NCBI GenBank assembly: GCA_026873275.1
Contig: JANTUC010000021.1
Location: forward strand, 17,298 to 81,297
Length of the DNA: 64,000 nt
Source of the DNA: Pseudopithomyces maydicus
Taxonomy: Eukaryota > Ascomycota > Dothideomycetes > Pleosporales > Didymosphaeriaceae
Reading direction: 5' to 3'
In this document: positions 1-11,190 of the stretch, piece by piece
Position numbering within the stretch: the stretch's first letter is position 1
Layout of the letters: every line of letters starts with the position of its first letter
Translations under genes and position numbers: made by a program
The notes under the pieces: generated by a model
Seen by the model: only the letters and a program-made list of their open reading frames with translations
What the model was told of the DNA's origin: nothing
Database searches by the model: none

Positions 1-1594
1 TTCTTCTGCTCAAGCAACTTATATCTACATCAAAAGCTCTAAAGGTTTAAGTCAAGCAATGGTGTCGCTTAGATCCAACACTGAAAATACTTAATGGTCT
101 TTATCCTCCCTCAAAGCCCACAACGATTGTTAATATAATTGATTCCCTCGCAAGTAGAATTTCTCTAATAAATTCTTCCGTTTCTTCTCAAGTCTTATGG
201 GCTGTCTGTGCCTGATATCATACGTGCATATCTAGTGCGCCGAGAATTTTGCTTTGAATTTGCCCGGTGGGGCCATGGACATGCCTACTACAGTGGGATG
301 AACCAGGTTGTTCTCCAGCTATATAAAACTTCCAATCGTGGCCTTCTAGAACATACCAGATGGTGATTTAGAATTAGATTTGAAGACTATACATGAAATT
401 TGATAGTCAATCCATTTCCAAATTATTCGTTTCTTCGTGAACGGAGAAAATATTCAGCGACTATGATCCACATCATTAACAGTTTCCAATTCAGCAATAT
501 GATACCTGAGCATAAAAACCAAATACAATTCTCTCGTGTAATACTTCCTGAAATAGTTTCCCAATCAATTCTCCCGAAAACAGAAAACCGTCCTCCTGGT
601 AGCTGCCAAGCCTCAGCCTAACCCATTCCGGTCCTGTCGTATATTATCGCAGTGTCATTGATAAGAACGTATATGATTCCGATACTCATGAGATATTCTT
701 TGATGAATCAGATCTCACGGAAAAGCTGAATTCAAATGTCGTCTAGTGTATACATTCCTGAAGTCACCGCGCAATTTAGACAGCACAGCTTAAAAAAAAA
801 CAAATAGGATTATTCTACCTGTGAACACCATGTGCCTTATCGCACTTTTGAAGTCCGTCCTCTGAAACACGCTGATAAATGACCTGCTGGCCAAGCCCAA
901 AATCGCATATGCCCCCATGATCTAGACCTTCTGATTTCCAAGCGATACGCGCGTATGCGGTATTTTGGAATGTACTTATTCTGAGCGCTGTCATCTTGCT
1001 CTGGGGTTTGGTCTTACTCGTATCCAGCACAAGGCTATACACAACAAAGAGAGAACATAATCGAACTCGGATTCCGAGTAGAACTTGCTTGCATTTGGCT
1101 GCCTTTCAAACAGCGTGAATCAAATCGACACGGGCTACGGATTGGCCCAGCATTGGAAAGCTTGGACATTAGTGGGACTTACACGCGTTTGATTGTGGCA
1201 GGTCGGTTCGTAACGATTATTTGTCATGATTGCACGTATGCTGCCGAGGTCACAAGAGAAGCCTGGGGGAAAGAAACAGGGTGGGAGGGTACAGCGTGTT
1301 TATCGGAACAGAAGTGTGTGCCAGGAAATGTTTCGTGTCGTTGTGAATGGGCGCATCAATCTCTAAATGTAAGATGAACCCATCTTTCAATTTAATGTTT
1401 ATTCATTCGCAAGCAAAACTATCTAGATATCCATGGAAAAAGAAAACGGTTATATAAAAAAGAAGGAAAAAAACAGAGGCAGCTTTTATCGTAATCATCA
1501 GAAGGAAATAGTGTGTATATAAAAGTCTAATTCGAAGTTAGTCACCAAATCATTCTTCGACCTCCTCTTCTCCTCCCCTCCACCTTCACGACAC
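1..1594. other. Intergenic, no supported gene
   Basis: Only short, low-quality ORFs occur here. A TATATAAA-like box lies near 319-326, but the following ATGs open only very short frames. The 1390-1590 part is A-rich and probably holds the 3' untranslated region of the minus-strand gene that ends at 1595. Confidence 0.5.
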
Positions 1595-4576
1595 TCAAGC
1601 TATATCCTCAATAGTCATATCGTGCACCGCCTTGATAATCTCCTCGGTACCTTTCCTCAGCAACAACTTCTCAGGCGTCACCCCAAGAATCTCAACGCTC
1701 TCATAAATCTCCCTCTTCATCTCGTCAATTATATCATGGATCTTACTAATCGCTGTGTAGTGGCACTCAAACACGTGCTTCAGCACCGCAGCGCACCTCG
1801 CCACATCGGCAAAATGGTCCGTGTAAGCCCTCGCTTGTATTCCGTTCAGATAGATGTTCACCTCTCCCAACGCCGCCTGCAGCCGGGTGGACAGATCTAG
1901 GGTGCCTTCTTGGACGGACAGCACTCTCTCGGTCCACCCTCGAACCAGGCCATCGATCGAGCCGCGGATGATCTCGGCAGAAGGTGAGCGTTCAAGCTGC
2001 TCTGGACACCCTGTGGGTGTCTGCTCGAAGCGACTTTGAGCCTCGAGATCGTTTTGGATCTCGACCAGGCTGTCCGCGATGTCTTCCCACTCGGACTGAT
2101 TGGGTGGCGCCAGTTCGCCAATGAACATCTGCTGCAGCATCGTCTCGATCATATATGTGTCCTTGTGCACAGTGTCAAACATGCTCTGCGCCTCACGTCC
2201 ACTGCAATGTGCAAGCACCTTTTCACCACCCGGATGAAAAGTGGGCAGAATCGAGATGTCGAAAACGCGACTGCCAAGCGCAAGCCACCGGTCTTCGGGC
2301 TGATTATGCAGCGCAAGCTCAGTGCGAGGGATCATACGAGGTGCCTCCGTACCCTTTGTCCCCGCCATCGTCGAGCTTCCGGCAACATGCAACCGCAACG
2401 GTGGCAACTCAGACGTGAGGATAGGGCGGAGCCGCGTGCCCAGGCCGCGGAATATCGTCTGCGCATCCCCGGCCATCTTGGGCCTTGCCTCGAGGCACTT
2501 GGCGACGTCCAGCCCGAACTCCGCCGACCCGCAGACGTACCACGTCGTTTTGCCCTGGTTGAACAGCGAGCATAGGCTAAGGTATCCTGTGACCCTTCCC
2601 GTGAATGGCTTCAGCCGGTTCGCGAGCAGAGTCCGCACGTCGCCCAAGGCCGGACGCGACAACGCGACGACGACGCGCAGCGCAGATCCAAACTTGGCGG
2701 CCAGCCGCTCCAGGATCTCAGAGTACGCCAGCATGCTGTAGTCGCGGGTGCCCACGACGAGACGATACCGCCCGACGAGTGTCTCCTGGCGGGCGAGCCA
2801 GGCCAGATATACGCCTACGGCACCGCCCTGCGCGATGAAGATGGTCTCATCGCGCGGACTGGTGTTCGCCTGGATGCGGAAATGCGGCGTGGATTTGATG
2901 GCGAGGCGGACAGGAAAGCTGGCCTGCTGGTTGCAGATGTGCGAAGAGACGGCGCCGTTATTCCGGACGCAGACCTCGACCGAGCTGGCCAATTGGCAGG
3001 ACCCACCCGCCGCCTTGGTCGCCCAGTGCAGGACATCGATCAGGGTGATGGAGTAGATGCGACTGTGCCATTCTACTTGGCCGTCTGCGCCCTCTAGCGG
3101 CACGCTCACGGAGAGGGTGTCGCCGGGACTGACTACCAACGGAGTGGAGAAGACGAAGCGCGCCCGGGCAGTCTCGACGTTTCCACTGGGACTGAATAGC
3201 AGCGGCGTAGACCACGCGTACCCGTCGATGTCGAGGTCCCTCTCGTTTGGCCCGAAGCGGATGCTGATCGCTTGGTGGAGCGTATTCGACAGATGCGTCT
3301 CCGGCGACGCCGCCTTCTGGACGCCGGAAGATGTCTTTCCGCGTCCAGCGCGCAGGGCGAGAATGATACGCATTGCCTTCTTCCGATGGATATCGTACAT
3401 GTTCCGCAGACCGTGCTGGAAGCCATTCCACGCCTGCACGAGGGGGTAGCGGGCTCCGCCCTTGGCGATGTGGGCGCGGAGCGACGGGGCGGACGCCAAG
3501 CCAGTCACGAGGGCGGTCACGCTTGGCGGGAAGAAGCGACTTCGGGACGCCAGCGAGTCTGGGAGGATCGCTTGTCCCTTCGGGTCGGCCCGCCCACTAA
3601 AGCCATCGAGCATCCAGAAAAGCGGGCAGTCGGACCCGCTCGATCCAATGTCGCAGACGCCGCATGCCTTGGACCACTTTGCGAACGTGTGGCCCCAGAT
3701 AACCTCGTCGATCAGCATGGAGAAGAGCTCCTCGTTGGCGCACGCAATCGCCAGCTGGAGGTCCGCCAGCGCCTCGCACATGGCCAGCGAGCTGGCGGGG
3801 CTGTCGTCCAACCGCGTCAGCAGGGCTGGCATGCGTTGTAGTCTTGTGATGCCGCCGGCGTCCTCGAAGATCTCCTGGCACCGTCGTTGTGTGCCGTTCG
3901 TCCGTACCATCTCGTGTAAACGCCCCATCTCCTTGTGGCATCCGCGACTGGCGTAGGGCCCCTGGTCCCAGATGTCACCGCGGGCGGTGCGGTTCAACAG
4001 GTTGACTCTGTCTTGCTTCACTCGGTCCGCAAGGGGCCAAGCACCTACCGCCTTTGCGGCCGTGGCCTCGTCGAACAGCCCTTTTGCCATGGCCAGGGCG
4101 GCGAGCACCATCTGTTCCTGGCCGAAAGGGCGCTGTTGCGTCTCGCACGCGAATCTCTCGTCAGTGAGGAGGAACTCATCCAGCATGGCTCTGAGCTCGA
4201 GCTCATGGAAAACCTGGATGACCATCTTGTGTTCGTTCAGCGTGGAAGGTGTTGTGAGATCGTCATCTTCCCTGGGCCAGTGATATGTCTGCTCCAGACA
4301 TGTGAGGTAGACGCTGAGGGCGGTACACAACTCTTCGCATTCCAAGGCTGCCACGGACATATCCATGAGAGATCTTGACCCAAGCTGTTCGAGTTTCAAG
4401 CTCAACTCTTCGACTAGGCGACGATGATTCCCTAGCTGGACTGCACGACCGAGGTCCTCAAGAGCCGCAGAGATGGCTCTGAACCCTTCACGTCCCGGCC
4501 CCTCCGGTATCATCCCCTCGAGGGCCTCATACCGGGGAACGGGAGGCAATTCACCCAGTGGACTCAGTGAACCCAT
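1595..4576 (-). CDS. IDO-like heme dioxygenase / FAD-NAD(P) reductase / cytochrome b5 fusion protein
   Basis: Single-exon gene, about 993 aa, started at the first true ATG (4574-4576); the frame runs further upstream but without an ATG. Residues about 10-405 resemble indoleamine 2,3-dioxygenase. There is a helical N-terminal part, a G-S-S-G-S-D block followed by LFWMLDG that matches the IDO Gly-Gly-Ser-Ala-Gly-Gln region, then FPP..., PSLRAHIAKGG and LRNMYDIH. His397 sits where the proximal heme ligand of IDO is found. Residues about 420-700 look like a ferredoxin-reductase-type module: the FAD motif RIYS (Arg506, Tyr508), GAVSS, a nucleotide-binding segment FIAQGGAVG, and a late YVCGS. Residues about 755-835 are a cytochrome b5 domain with HPGG (His781) and a second ligand, His804. 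A helical tail follows. There is no flavodoxin domain. Inference: a self-reducing heme enzyme with the path NAD(P)H to FAD to b5 to heme. Its substrate is unknown and no cluster partners are visible. The domain calls are from motif reading only. Confidence 0.75.
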   Translation of the reverse strand: MGSLSPLGELPPVPRYEALEGMIPEGPGREGFRAISAALEDLGRAVQLGNHRRLVEELSLKLEQLGSRSLMDMSVAALECEELCTALSVYLTCLEQTYHWPREDDDLTTPSTLNEHKMVIQVFHELELRAMLDEFLLTDERFACETQQRPFGQEQMVLAALAMAKGLFDEATAAKAVGAWPLADRVKQDRVNLLNRTARGDIWDQGPYASRGCHKEMGRLHEMVRTNGTQRRCQEIFEDAGGITRLQRMPALLTRLDDSPASSLAMCEALADLQLAIACANEELFSMLIDEVIWGHTFAKWSKACGVCDIGSSGSDCPLFWMLDGFSGRADPKGQAILPDSLASRSRFFPPSVTALVTGLASAPSLRAHIAKGGARYPLVQAWNGFQHGLRNMYDIHRKKAMRIILALRAGRGKTSSGVQKAASPETHLSNTLHQAISIRFGPNERDLDIDGYAWSTPLLFSPSGNVETARARFVFSTPLVVSPGDTLSVSVPLEGADGQVEWHSRIYSITLIDVLHWATKAAGGSCQLASSVEVCVRNNGAVSSHICNQQASFPVRLAIKSTPHFRIQANTSPRDETIFIAQGGAVGVYLAWLARQETLVGRYRLVVGTRDYSMLAYSEILERLAAKFGSALRVVVALSRPALGDVRTLLANRLKPFTGRVTGYLSLCSLFNQGKTTWYVCGSAEFGLDVAKCLEARPKMAGDAQTIFRGLGTRLRPILTSELPPLRLHVAGSSTMAGTKGTEAPRMIPRTELALHNQPEDRWLALGSRVFDISILPTFHPGGEKVLAHCSGREAQSMFDTVHKDTYMIETMLQQMFIGELAPPNQSEWEDIADSLVEIQNDLEAQSRFEQTPTGCPEQLERSPSAEIIRGSIDGLVRGWTERVLSVQEGTLDLSTRLQAALGEVNIYLNGIQARAYTDHFADVARCAAVLKHVFECHYTAISKIHDIIDEMKREIYESVEILGVTPEKLLLRKGTEEIIKAVHDMTIEDIA

Positions 4577-7548
4577 TGCAGCTACAACAACCGACACCCT
4601 CAGCAGACAAACAAACAAACAAAGTAAGAGCTGGTAGCACCAAAGAGTGGCTTGTCGAGAATAGAAAAAAATTTAGTCACAACGGGCGGGGAAGCGGCTC
4701 GGGGGTATAAACCGTCAGCAGTCGCTATGGTGAGCTACCGTGGCTAAATTTTGCCATCTCCGAGCAATCGAGGCATCGCATGCTAGGCGTGCTACGATGA
4801 TACGTAGCAAAGGGATCCGCATCCTTGCGAGGTGCTCTAGCGGTCAAACCGGTCAGCTCCACGTTCGTCCGGACGCGGTGGTATAGGTTCGATGGAACTA
4901 TTGCGTCAAGCTCGCGCACTAGGGCATCAGGTATCCAGCTCGGCTGCAAGGGTGCTGGGCGATTCCTTCGCGGGTACGAATGGTTCGGGAGCTTTTTGCG
5001 AGACTACACGTGCGGTGTACGGCTGGTGGTGTTTGGAGTCGACGTTCAGGTTGGACTTGTACAGTTGAGGGTGGCGTTTGATTGCGATTGTTCCTTGGTG
5101 GAATCTTGGTCGGACCCACCGCTGCCCAGGCCTTCCAAGTCTTGACGGTAGGCACCTGTTTCGCAGTTATCCGTCCGCAGTACGCGGAATTAACCAGTTC
5201 AGTACTAGCAGTGAACAGCGACTACATGGTGGCATTCAGGCCAGCAATGGCATGAATCACGGTCACTTGAAAAACAGAACTTTTACCATTATCAGAATTT
5301 GGCCACCATGGTCTTTTCCGGCTTCTTTCACATGATAGTTACATGCCCTGTCATTTTTTTTTTATTTTTTTTTCCAAAATTGTACTCCCAGATTCACACC
5401 TCCTCAAACCTCATATGCCTCCCAATGTACCTTTGTACCTCACTTCGCCACCATGAACCGAATCTCAAGTATACCATCGAACCCAACCATACATTCAATA
5501 CACTCTCCCAATCCGAACATACATACATACAGTCTTACATTTCATTACAGCCCCAGCTACCCCCCATGCGGCTACACTCCCTCCCACCCGCATGCAGCCC
5601 CAGACCCGCGCCCAACCCACCTTCCACTCAAGAAATAGAAAACAAACCACTCAATCTCACCACCATCACATCCCCCTCCCCTAACCATAACCAACCAATC
5701 CCCTCCCCAGCCCAGCCCAGCCCTCACCATAAATGGCGCAATCCACCAAGGCAATCACGATACTCTACACAGCTCCCAGGATCAAACTCCGCACCCCAGG
5801 CCCCCCCATACCAGAGCACTTACCGAATCCATACATCCATAAATTAACCTCACGTGCGGGAAGGATGCGCACCCCGGGGCTCGGCGCCCGGACGCCGACA
5901 TCAATCCTGACATAGGCATGCCTGCATGCACGCACGCATACCCATGCTCGCATGCACGCCTACATACACAAAAGCCTACACAACTGCACGGGCGGAAGGG
6001 AAGGAAGGGGAAGAGCCGCGCTGACACATGCGCTATACTGTGGAGTACGTACATACGCACATAGTACATACGTACATACGTACCGGCATGCGCGACGCCG
6101 TTTCCGTTTCCGTTTCCGTTTCCCTACCCTACATACATACCTCAGCGGCGTCAGCCGTGGTCGTCGCAGCGCTACGCTACACCACGCCTGGAAAATGGTT
6201 TCCCCAAAGCGGGCACCCGTGCAGTTCTAGACTGCGCGGCGGGAGCGAGGGATCCGCCTGGCTTCCAGACGTGCCATTCAGATGGAGCTGTGTACGTGGG
6301 TGCGTGAAGCGTAGCGGGGACGCGTTTCAGGTGCGCGCAGAGTACTGCCGTGGTGAGGCCGGGGCTTGCCAGGAGGAGTGGAGTGGAGTGGAGGAGTGCA
6401 CAAGTGTGGTGCGTGCTGAGGATGGGATGGGATGGGAGGAAGAGGGAGCGCGGGAAGGGAGGGAAGGGAAGGGAAGGGGGTAATTATCCGAGGGGAAGGA
6501 GGGCCGTTTTGCACGCAAGGGGATAAGAGTTTGGCTTAGTAGCTTAGTATGGGGCTTGGGAGGCTTATGTGCGTGGGCGCTTGGGGGCAGGGAGAGCTAC
6601 ATGGCTTGGTGGATTCGGTACGTACAGTATGTATCTGCGTATGTATGTATGTATGATGTGTACAATGTGTGAGCACCAGCGTCGGGCAGTGATCACAGCG
6701 CTAGGTTTTTAGGCTGTTACGCGTCTCGTATCAATATGGAGGATGTGTAGAAGTAGAAACGGCGGGCTTCGTCTAGTCAGTGGCCTACACACCTAGTGTA
6801 CATACAATGTATGCGGCTCACTACCGCCTAGCCCCGGACTTGAATATACACATGTATGTATGTATGTATGTATACACGTCTCGTCTGCACCCCGTCCGTC
6901 TTTACGAACCTACATCCATACACACTACACATGCAGGAGGCCGCCCAGCCAAGTCCTCGATCGCGATCCCGCACATCCACACACATACAGACCGTTACGG
7001 AAACCTAACCCAGCACGCAGCCGAACAGTGTGGTCCCGGAGGAAAGAAACTCCCGCGACGTCTGGAACAAGCAGGAGCCAAGATGACGCACCCTGCTGAT
7101 ACCGGTGGGGAACAAATTCTTAGTTTTCATTTTATTTTCAGCCCCCAGGTGATAAGTGTCCAGGTACTCAAGATCGGGTGCAAGCATGCGAGGTGGCTCG
7201 ATCGGGAATTTTAACTCATGGTGTCTGGCGTGCTGTGCGGTGCACGCACTGGCGGGTTAGCTGGCTAGCTGGCTGGGCAGGATTTGCTTAGTTGTTGCTT
7301 GCAACTTGCATGTATGCATGCATGGATTCAAAACACACACCAGTTTTTTTGGGTATAACTAAATAATTCTTTTTTTTTGCTTCTACTATCTATGTCGTAT
7401 ATCTCATATACGCATATGTATCTCTAGCCAGCACATGTAGAACGCCCTAGGTAGCCCCAGTCCCAGCCCCACCTCCACCTCCACCATCTATCCATCCACT
7501 TCACCCATCCACATACTCACACACTCACACCCCATCCCTCCTCCCTTC
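4577..7548. other. Long intergenic spacer rich in microsatellites
   Basis: No convincing gene. The stretch 5340-7350 is full of low-complexity DNA: poly-T near 5346-5372, TACA/CATA runs near 5515-5530, 6050-6085 and 6130-6140, a CGTTTC array near 6097-6122, GGGAT/GGGAA runs near 6420-6480, and TATG/TGTA runs near 6635-6650 and 6855-6873. The minus-strand gene at 1595-4576 presumably has its promoter in the first few hundred bases. Confidence 0.6.
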
Positions 7549-8489
7549 CTACGCCCCAAAAACCTTCACCTTCTCCTCGACGGGCTTCATCTGCCTCGGC
7601 TCCGGCCCGCCGCCCACGCGGCCGCCAAACACCAGCTGGGCCGTCAGCCTCCAGTTGGCGGGCAGCGACCAGGCGGCGTCGACCTTGGCGTCGATGATGG
7701 GGTTGTAGTGCTGGAGGTTGGCGCCCAGGCCCTCGGCCGAGAGCGCCGTCCAGATGGTGTGCTGGAGCATGGCGTCCGACTGCGCGGCCCAGACGGGGAA
7801 CTCGGCGGCGTAGGTCGGGATGTTTTCTGCGTACGATTGCACGATGGAGGTGTCGACGAAGAAAAGGACCTGTGGAGGGGGCGGTTAGATGGAGGGAGGG
7901 AGGGAGGGAGAGAGGGGGCACGTGAGGAGGGGGGTGGTGGGTAAGTGATACAAGGGACGTGTGGGTGAACAGAGAACTGTGTCTCGGAGGAGGAAAAAAT
8001 GGGATAAGGTATATTCGTATGTGCGAAATCATCACTCACAGTGCCGCCTGCAGCCTTGAATCCAGCAGTCTTCTCCCCGGTAGCAACCCACTGGTCCTCG
8101 GTCACGCGGGCCTTCAAAACCTCGGTCACGATATCCCACAGCTTGTCGTGCTCGGCGCCGTACAGGACAACCGCCCTGTTGGTCTGCGAGTTGAACGAGC
8201 TGGGCACCGTCTGCATGGCATCCTGCACGATCTTTGTGATCTGGGCCTGCTCGATGGGTAGCTTCTTGTCGAGGGCGTACCACGAGCGGCGGACGTCCAC
8301 CGCTTCGAGGAAGGAGGCTGACATTTTGGAAGCGGGTGATGCAGGTGGGCGCAGGATTCGAGTTGCTTGCTCGAAGAGGGGCACGTTTGGGAAGAGGCTG
8401 AGAAGAAGGAGGATGAGGAGGGGTAGGAGAAGGGTCCAAGCTGGGAGTGATAGCGTGGAGGGTCTACCCGGGTTTATGTATGGCGCCAT
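7549..8489 (-). CDS. Nitroreductase family protein (FRM2/HBN1-like)
   Basis: Two exons, 8489-8040 and 7869-7549, joined by a GTGAGT...CAG intron of 170 nt that keeps the frame (GGT then VLFFVDTS). From Met56 on, the protein reads like the fungal FMN-dependent nitroreductases related to yeast Frm2/Hbn1: SFLEAVDVRRSWYAL, a PSSFNSQTNRAVVL block typical of the flavin pocket, and the C-terminal AEGLGANLQHYNP segment. The family reduces nitro compounds or acts in lipid and redox signalling. An in-frame upstream ATG adds 55 residues with a leucine-rich hydrophobic stretch (about residues 19-34), which could be a membrane anchor. Alternatively the true start is Met56 (8322-8324), giving the usual family length of about 200 aa. 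I favour Met56 as the core protein. Confidence 0.8.
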
Positions 8490-9510
8490 GGGGCTCAGTC
8501 AAGTGAGTGCGTATGTACTAGATAGGTAGGTACCGTAGGTGGGTGGGTAGGACCTCGAAATTGCTAACCCTGGGCCCTTTCACCAGGTGGGCTGCGAGGG
8601 GCAGTGAGGGGCACCGGTATCCCCGCCGTTACAGAATGAAAAAAAAAATAGAAATACAAAACGCGGCCCGTATTGAAGGTGATTATGTACATATCAAAAC
8701 GTATTATTGCAGGAACATGGGCCGGGGGCAGTGAGGCTCCACTCCACATGCTGTATGTATGTATCCGTGTACCGTAAGAACGATAGTCCGCAGGGTAAAA
8801 AAAAGGCGGTAAGCGCTACAGAGGAGCCTCAAGATTTGCCGGATGGAGAGATAGCCGAGCTGGTACCGTTATGGAAGGTCATGAGTATCAGATGGGCACT
8901 GATGCCGCGCCCATACGGCGGAGCAACCAGGTAGCATTCCTTTGCGTCTGCGCTCCAAATTACAGGCTTTGGACGACGGAAAAATCCGCACCCACGCTGC
9001 TGAGCATATGTAAGGCCCGCTGCAGGGTCTCCATGACCGTTTGCCTCCTGTGGGTAAAACTCCTTTCGTCGGCACTGCAGGAATGCGGGCCTGACGATCT
9101 GCGAGGGCTCAACACCAAAAGCTCGCCCCACTACGACTCCGCGATACATACATACTTAGATGCGTGTGGACGTCCATCGTCGCCACCGTCCCCCCATGCG
9201 CGCCAGCGCGAACAGGCCATGGAACGGCCAGCTCGTCTCGCTCGCCAAGTTGTCCCTTTGTCGAGCGCCGCGCCAAGGGGTCGCCTCAGTGCGTGCGTGC
9301 TAGGTTTATTGGCTCTAATTAGATTGGTAATCCCCTGCACAGCAACACGCCGAGTCGCGAAGGAGTGACCATACATATATCTAGGTATACGGTGCTTACT
9401 GCGCGCCCGTAGAATTACGACATCCCCTCTATATATCGTCAATAGATATTTCTTCTCGCCTGTTCTTCTCCCCCGTCTCTTTCTTGCTGCGATACTCAAG
9501 TCACGCAGCC
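8490..9510. other. Intergenic, probable promoter of the MFS gene
   Basis: Short A-runs and TATG/CATA repeats are present near 8753-8764 and 9146-9155. Several ORFs of about 100-165 aa overlap on both strands but none resembles a known family. An AT-rich TATATATCG stretch near 9431-9442 lies about 75 bases upstream of the MFS start codon. Confidence 0.45.
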
Positions 9511-11079
9511 ATGTCGGGGTCAGAGAAGACTGCCACAGAGGTCGAGCTCGACGCTGTCGGCCGTGTCTCCAGCAACGATCCACCGGCTGAAGCAGCGTCG
9601 TCGGAACCCGTTGCTCCCAGCAGGCTGCGTACGATTGGCATTCTCGTAACGCTCGCGTCTGTCTCGCTCCTCAACACGTTCAATTCGGGCATGCTGGTGG
9701 TGGCCCTCCCGGCCATGGCCAAAGAGCTGAACATCAGCCAGAGCTTACTGCTCTGGCCTGCATCTGTGTATTCGCTGGGGCTATCATGCTTCCTGCTGCT
9801 CCTCGGCGCCATCGCCGACGTCGTCGGCAACCGCCCTGTATTCCTGACAGGCTCCCTGCTGTACACGGCCTTCACGCTCGCCGTGTCGCTCGCCCGGACG
9901 GGCAACCAGCTCATTGCCTTCCGCACCCTCCAGGGCGTCGCCATGGCCTTTTGCATGCCCCCCGCCGTGAGCACCATCACGTCCACGTTCCCCACGGGGC
10001 GCACCCGCAACACCGCATTCGCCGTGTTCGGCGGCGGCAACCCAGTGGGCTTCGCCCTCGGCCTGGTGCTCGGCGGCGTCTTCGTCCAGGTCTCCAGCTG
10101 GCGCGTCGGCTACTGGATGTCCACCAGCATCAACGCCGCGTCCATGGTGCTGGCCTGGTTCGTACTGCCGCGCCGCACTGAGGCCCGCCTCCCCATGTCC
10201 GACCTGCGGCACCGCCTCACGCACGACTTCGACTGGGTGGGCGTCGGCTCCGCGAGCGCCTGTCTCGCCCTGCTGTCCTACATCTTCGCCGAGTTCACCC
10301 ACGGCGCCAGCGGCGTCGTAAAGAAGCCGCATGTCATCGCGCTCCTGGTCATCGCCGCGCTGCTCATCCCCTTCTTCATCTTCTGGGAGGGCCGCCAGGA
10401 GAAGCTGAACCGGCCCGTCGTCCTGCCCAACAGCGTGTGGCGCCGCGGCGAATTCACCGCCGTCTGCGTGGCCGTCTTCCTCACGTGGTCGTGGTTCAAC
10501 GCCTTCAGCTACTTCGCGACGCTGTACTTCCAGGTCTCGCAGCAGCTAGACGCCCTGCAGACGGCACTGCGCTTCCTCCCACTGGTGGTCGCCGGTCTGG
10601 GCACCAACTTCGTCGCCGCCGTCATCATGGACAAGATCAACGCGGGCATCGTCTGCCTCGTCGGCGGCGTCATCAGCGCCGCGGCACCGCTCATCTTCAC
10701 GCTGCAGGACCCCTCGTGGTCGTACTGGGTGTCTGCCTTCCCGGCCGTCATCATCGGCGTCATCAGCACAGACTTGCTGTTCAACGTCAGCAACCTGGTC
10801 ATCACCACAAACTTCCCCAACGAGAAGCAAGCCCTTGCAGGCGGGGTCTTCAACACGGTCGCCCAGCTGGGCAACAGCATCGGGCTCGCTGTGACGGCCA
10901 TGATTGCAGCCGCTGTCTCGGATTCTGCCGAGCGCGGGGGACGCTCGTACAGCTATGCCATGCTGCAGGGGTATCGGAGCGGCTTTTGGACGTGCTTTGC
11001 GGCGGCTGTGATTGCGGTCTTGATTAGTTCGATAGGGCTGCGGAAGGCGGGCAAGGTGGGCATGAAGAAGGAGGTATGA
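9511..11079 (+). CDS. MFS drug:H+ antiporter (DHA2-like, about 14 TM)
   Basis: Intronless, 522 aa; start taken at the first ATG (9511), which follows a good GCAGCC context. The cytoplasmic N-terminus of about 40 residues is polar. A long series of hydrophobic segments follows, with MFS landmarks: NTFNSGMLVVALPAM in TM1, LLLLGAIADVVGNRPVFL (motif A) and FRTLQGVAMAFCMPPAVS (motif B/C region). About 14 membrane segments fit DHA2 exporters. The family exports drugs, toxins or metabolites at the plasma membrane. The neighbours (nitroreductase upstream, NmrA relic downstream) do not form an obvious pathway. Third positions are strongly GC-rich, unlike the subtelomeric genes further right. Confidence 0.88.
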   Translation: MSGSEKTATEVELDAVGRVSSNDPPAEAASSEPVAPSRLRTIGILVTLASVSLLNTFNSGMLVVALPAMAKELNISQSLLLWPASVYSLGLSCFLLLLGAIADVVGNRPVFLTGSLLYTAFTLAVSLARTGNQLIAFRTLQGVAMAFCMPPAVSTITSTFPTGRTRNTAFAVFGGGNPVGFALGLVLGGVFVQVSSWRVGYWMSTSINAASMVLAWFVLPRRTEARLPMSDLRHRLTHDFDWVGVGSASACLALLSYIFAEFTHGASGVVKKPHVIALLVIAALLIPFFIFWEGRQEKLNRPVVLPNSVWRRGEFTAVCVAVFLTWSWFNAFSYFATLYFQVSQQLDALQTALRFLPLVVAGLGTNFVAAVIMDKINAGIVCLVGGVISAAAPLIFTLQDPSWSYWVSAFPAVIIGVISTDLLFNVSNLVITTNFPNEKQALAGGVFNTVAQLGNSIGLAVTAMIAAAVSDSAERGGRSYSYAMLQGYRSGFWTCFAAAVIAVLISSIGLRKAGKVGMKKEV

Positions 11080-11190
11080 AATAGTATATATAGCATAGCA
11101 CACGCGAGGTCGTGCACCCAAAAGCATGTTTTGATCAAATGATACCCAGTTTTAAGTGGTCCATATTCGTCCCCTACATGTATCATATGA

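Noticed and set aside
2036..3956. Several 100-190 aa plus-strand ORFs
   Set aside because: All lie opposite the long minus-strand fusion gene, in GC-rich codon DNA that keeps shadow frames open.
9784..10332. Minus-strand ORF of 182 aa inside the MFS gene
   Set aside because: Ala/Gly/Glu-rich shadow of a GC-rich membrane-protein gene.
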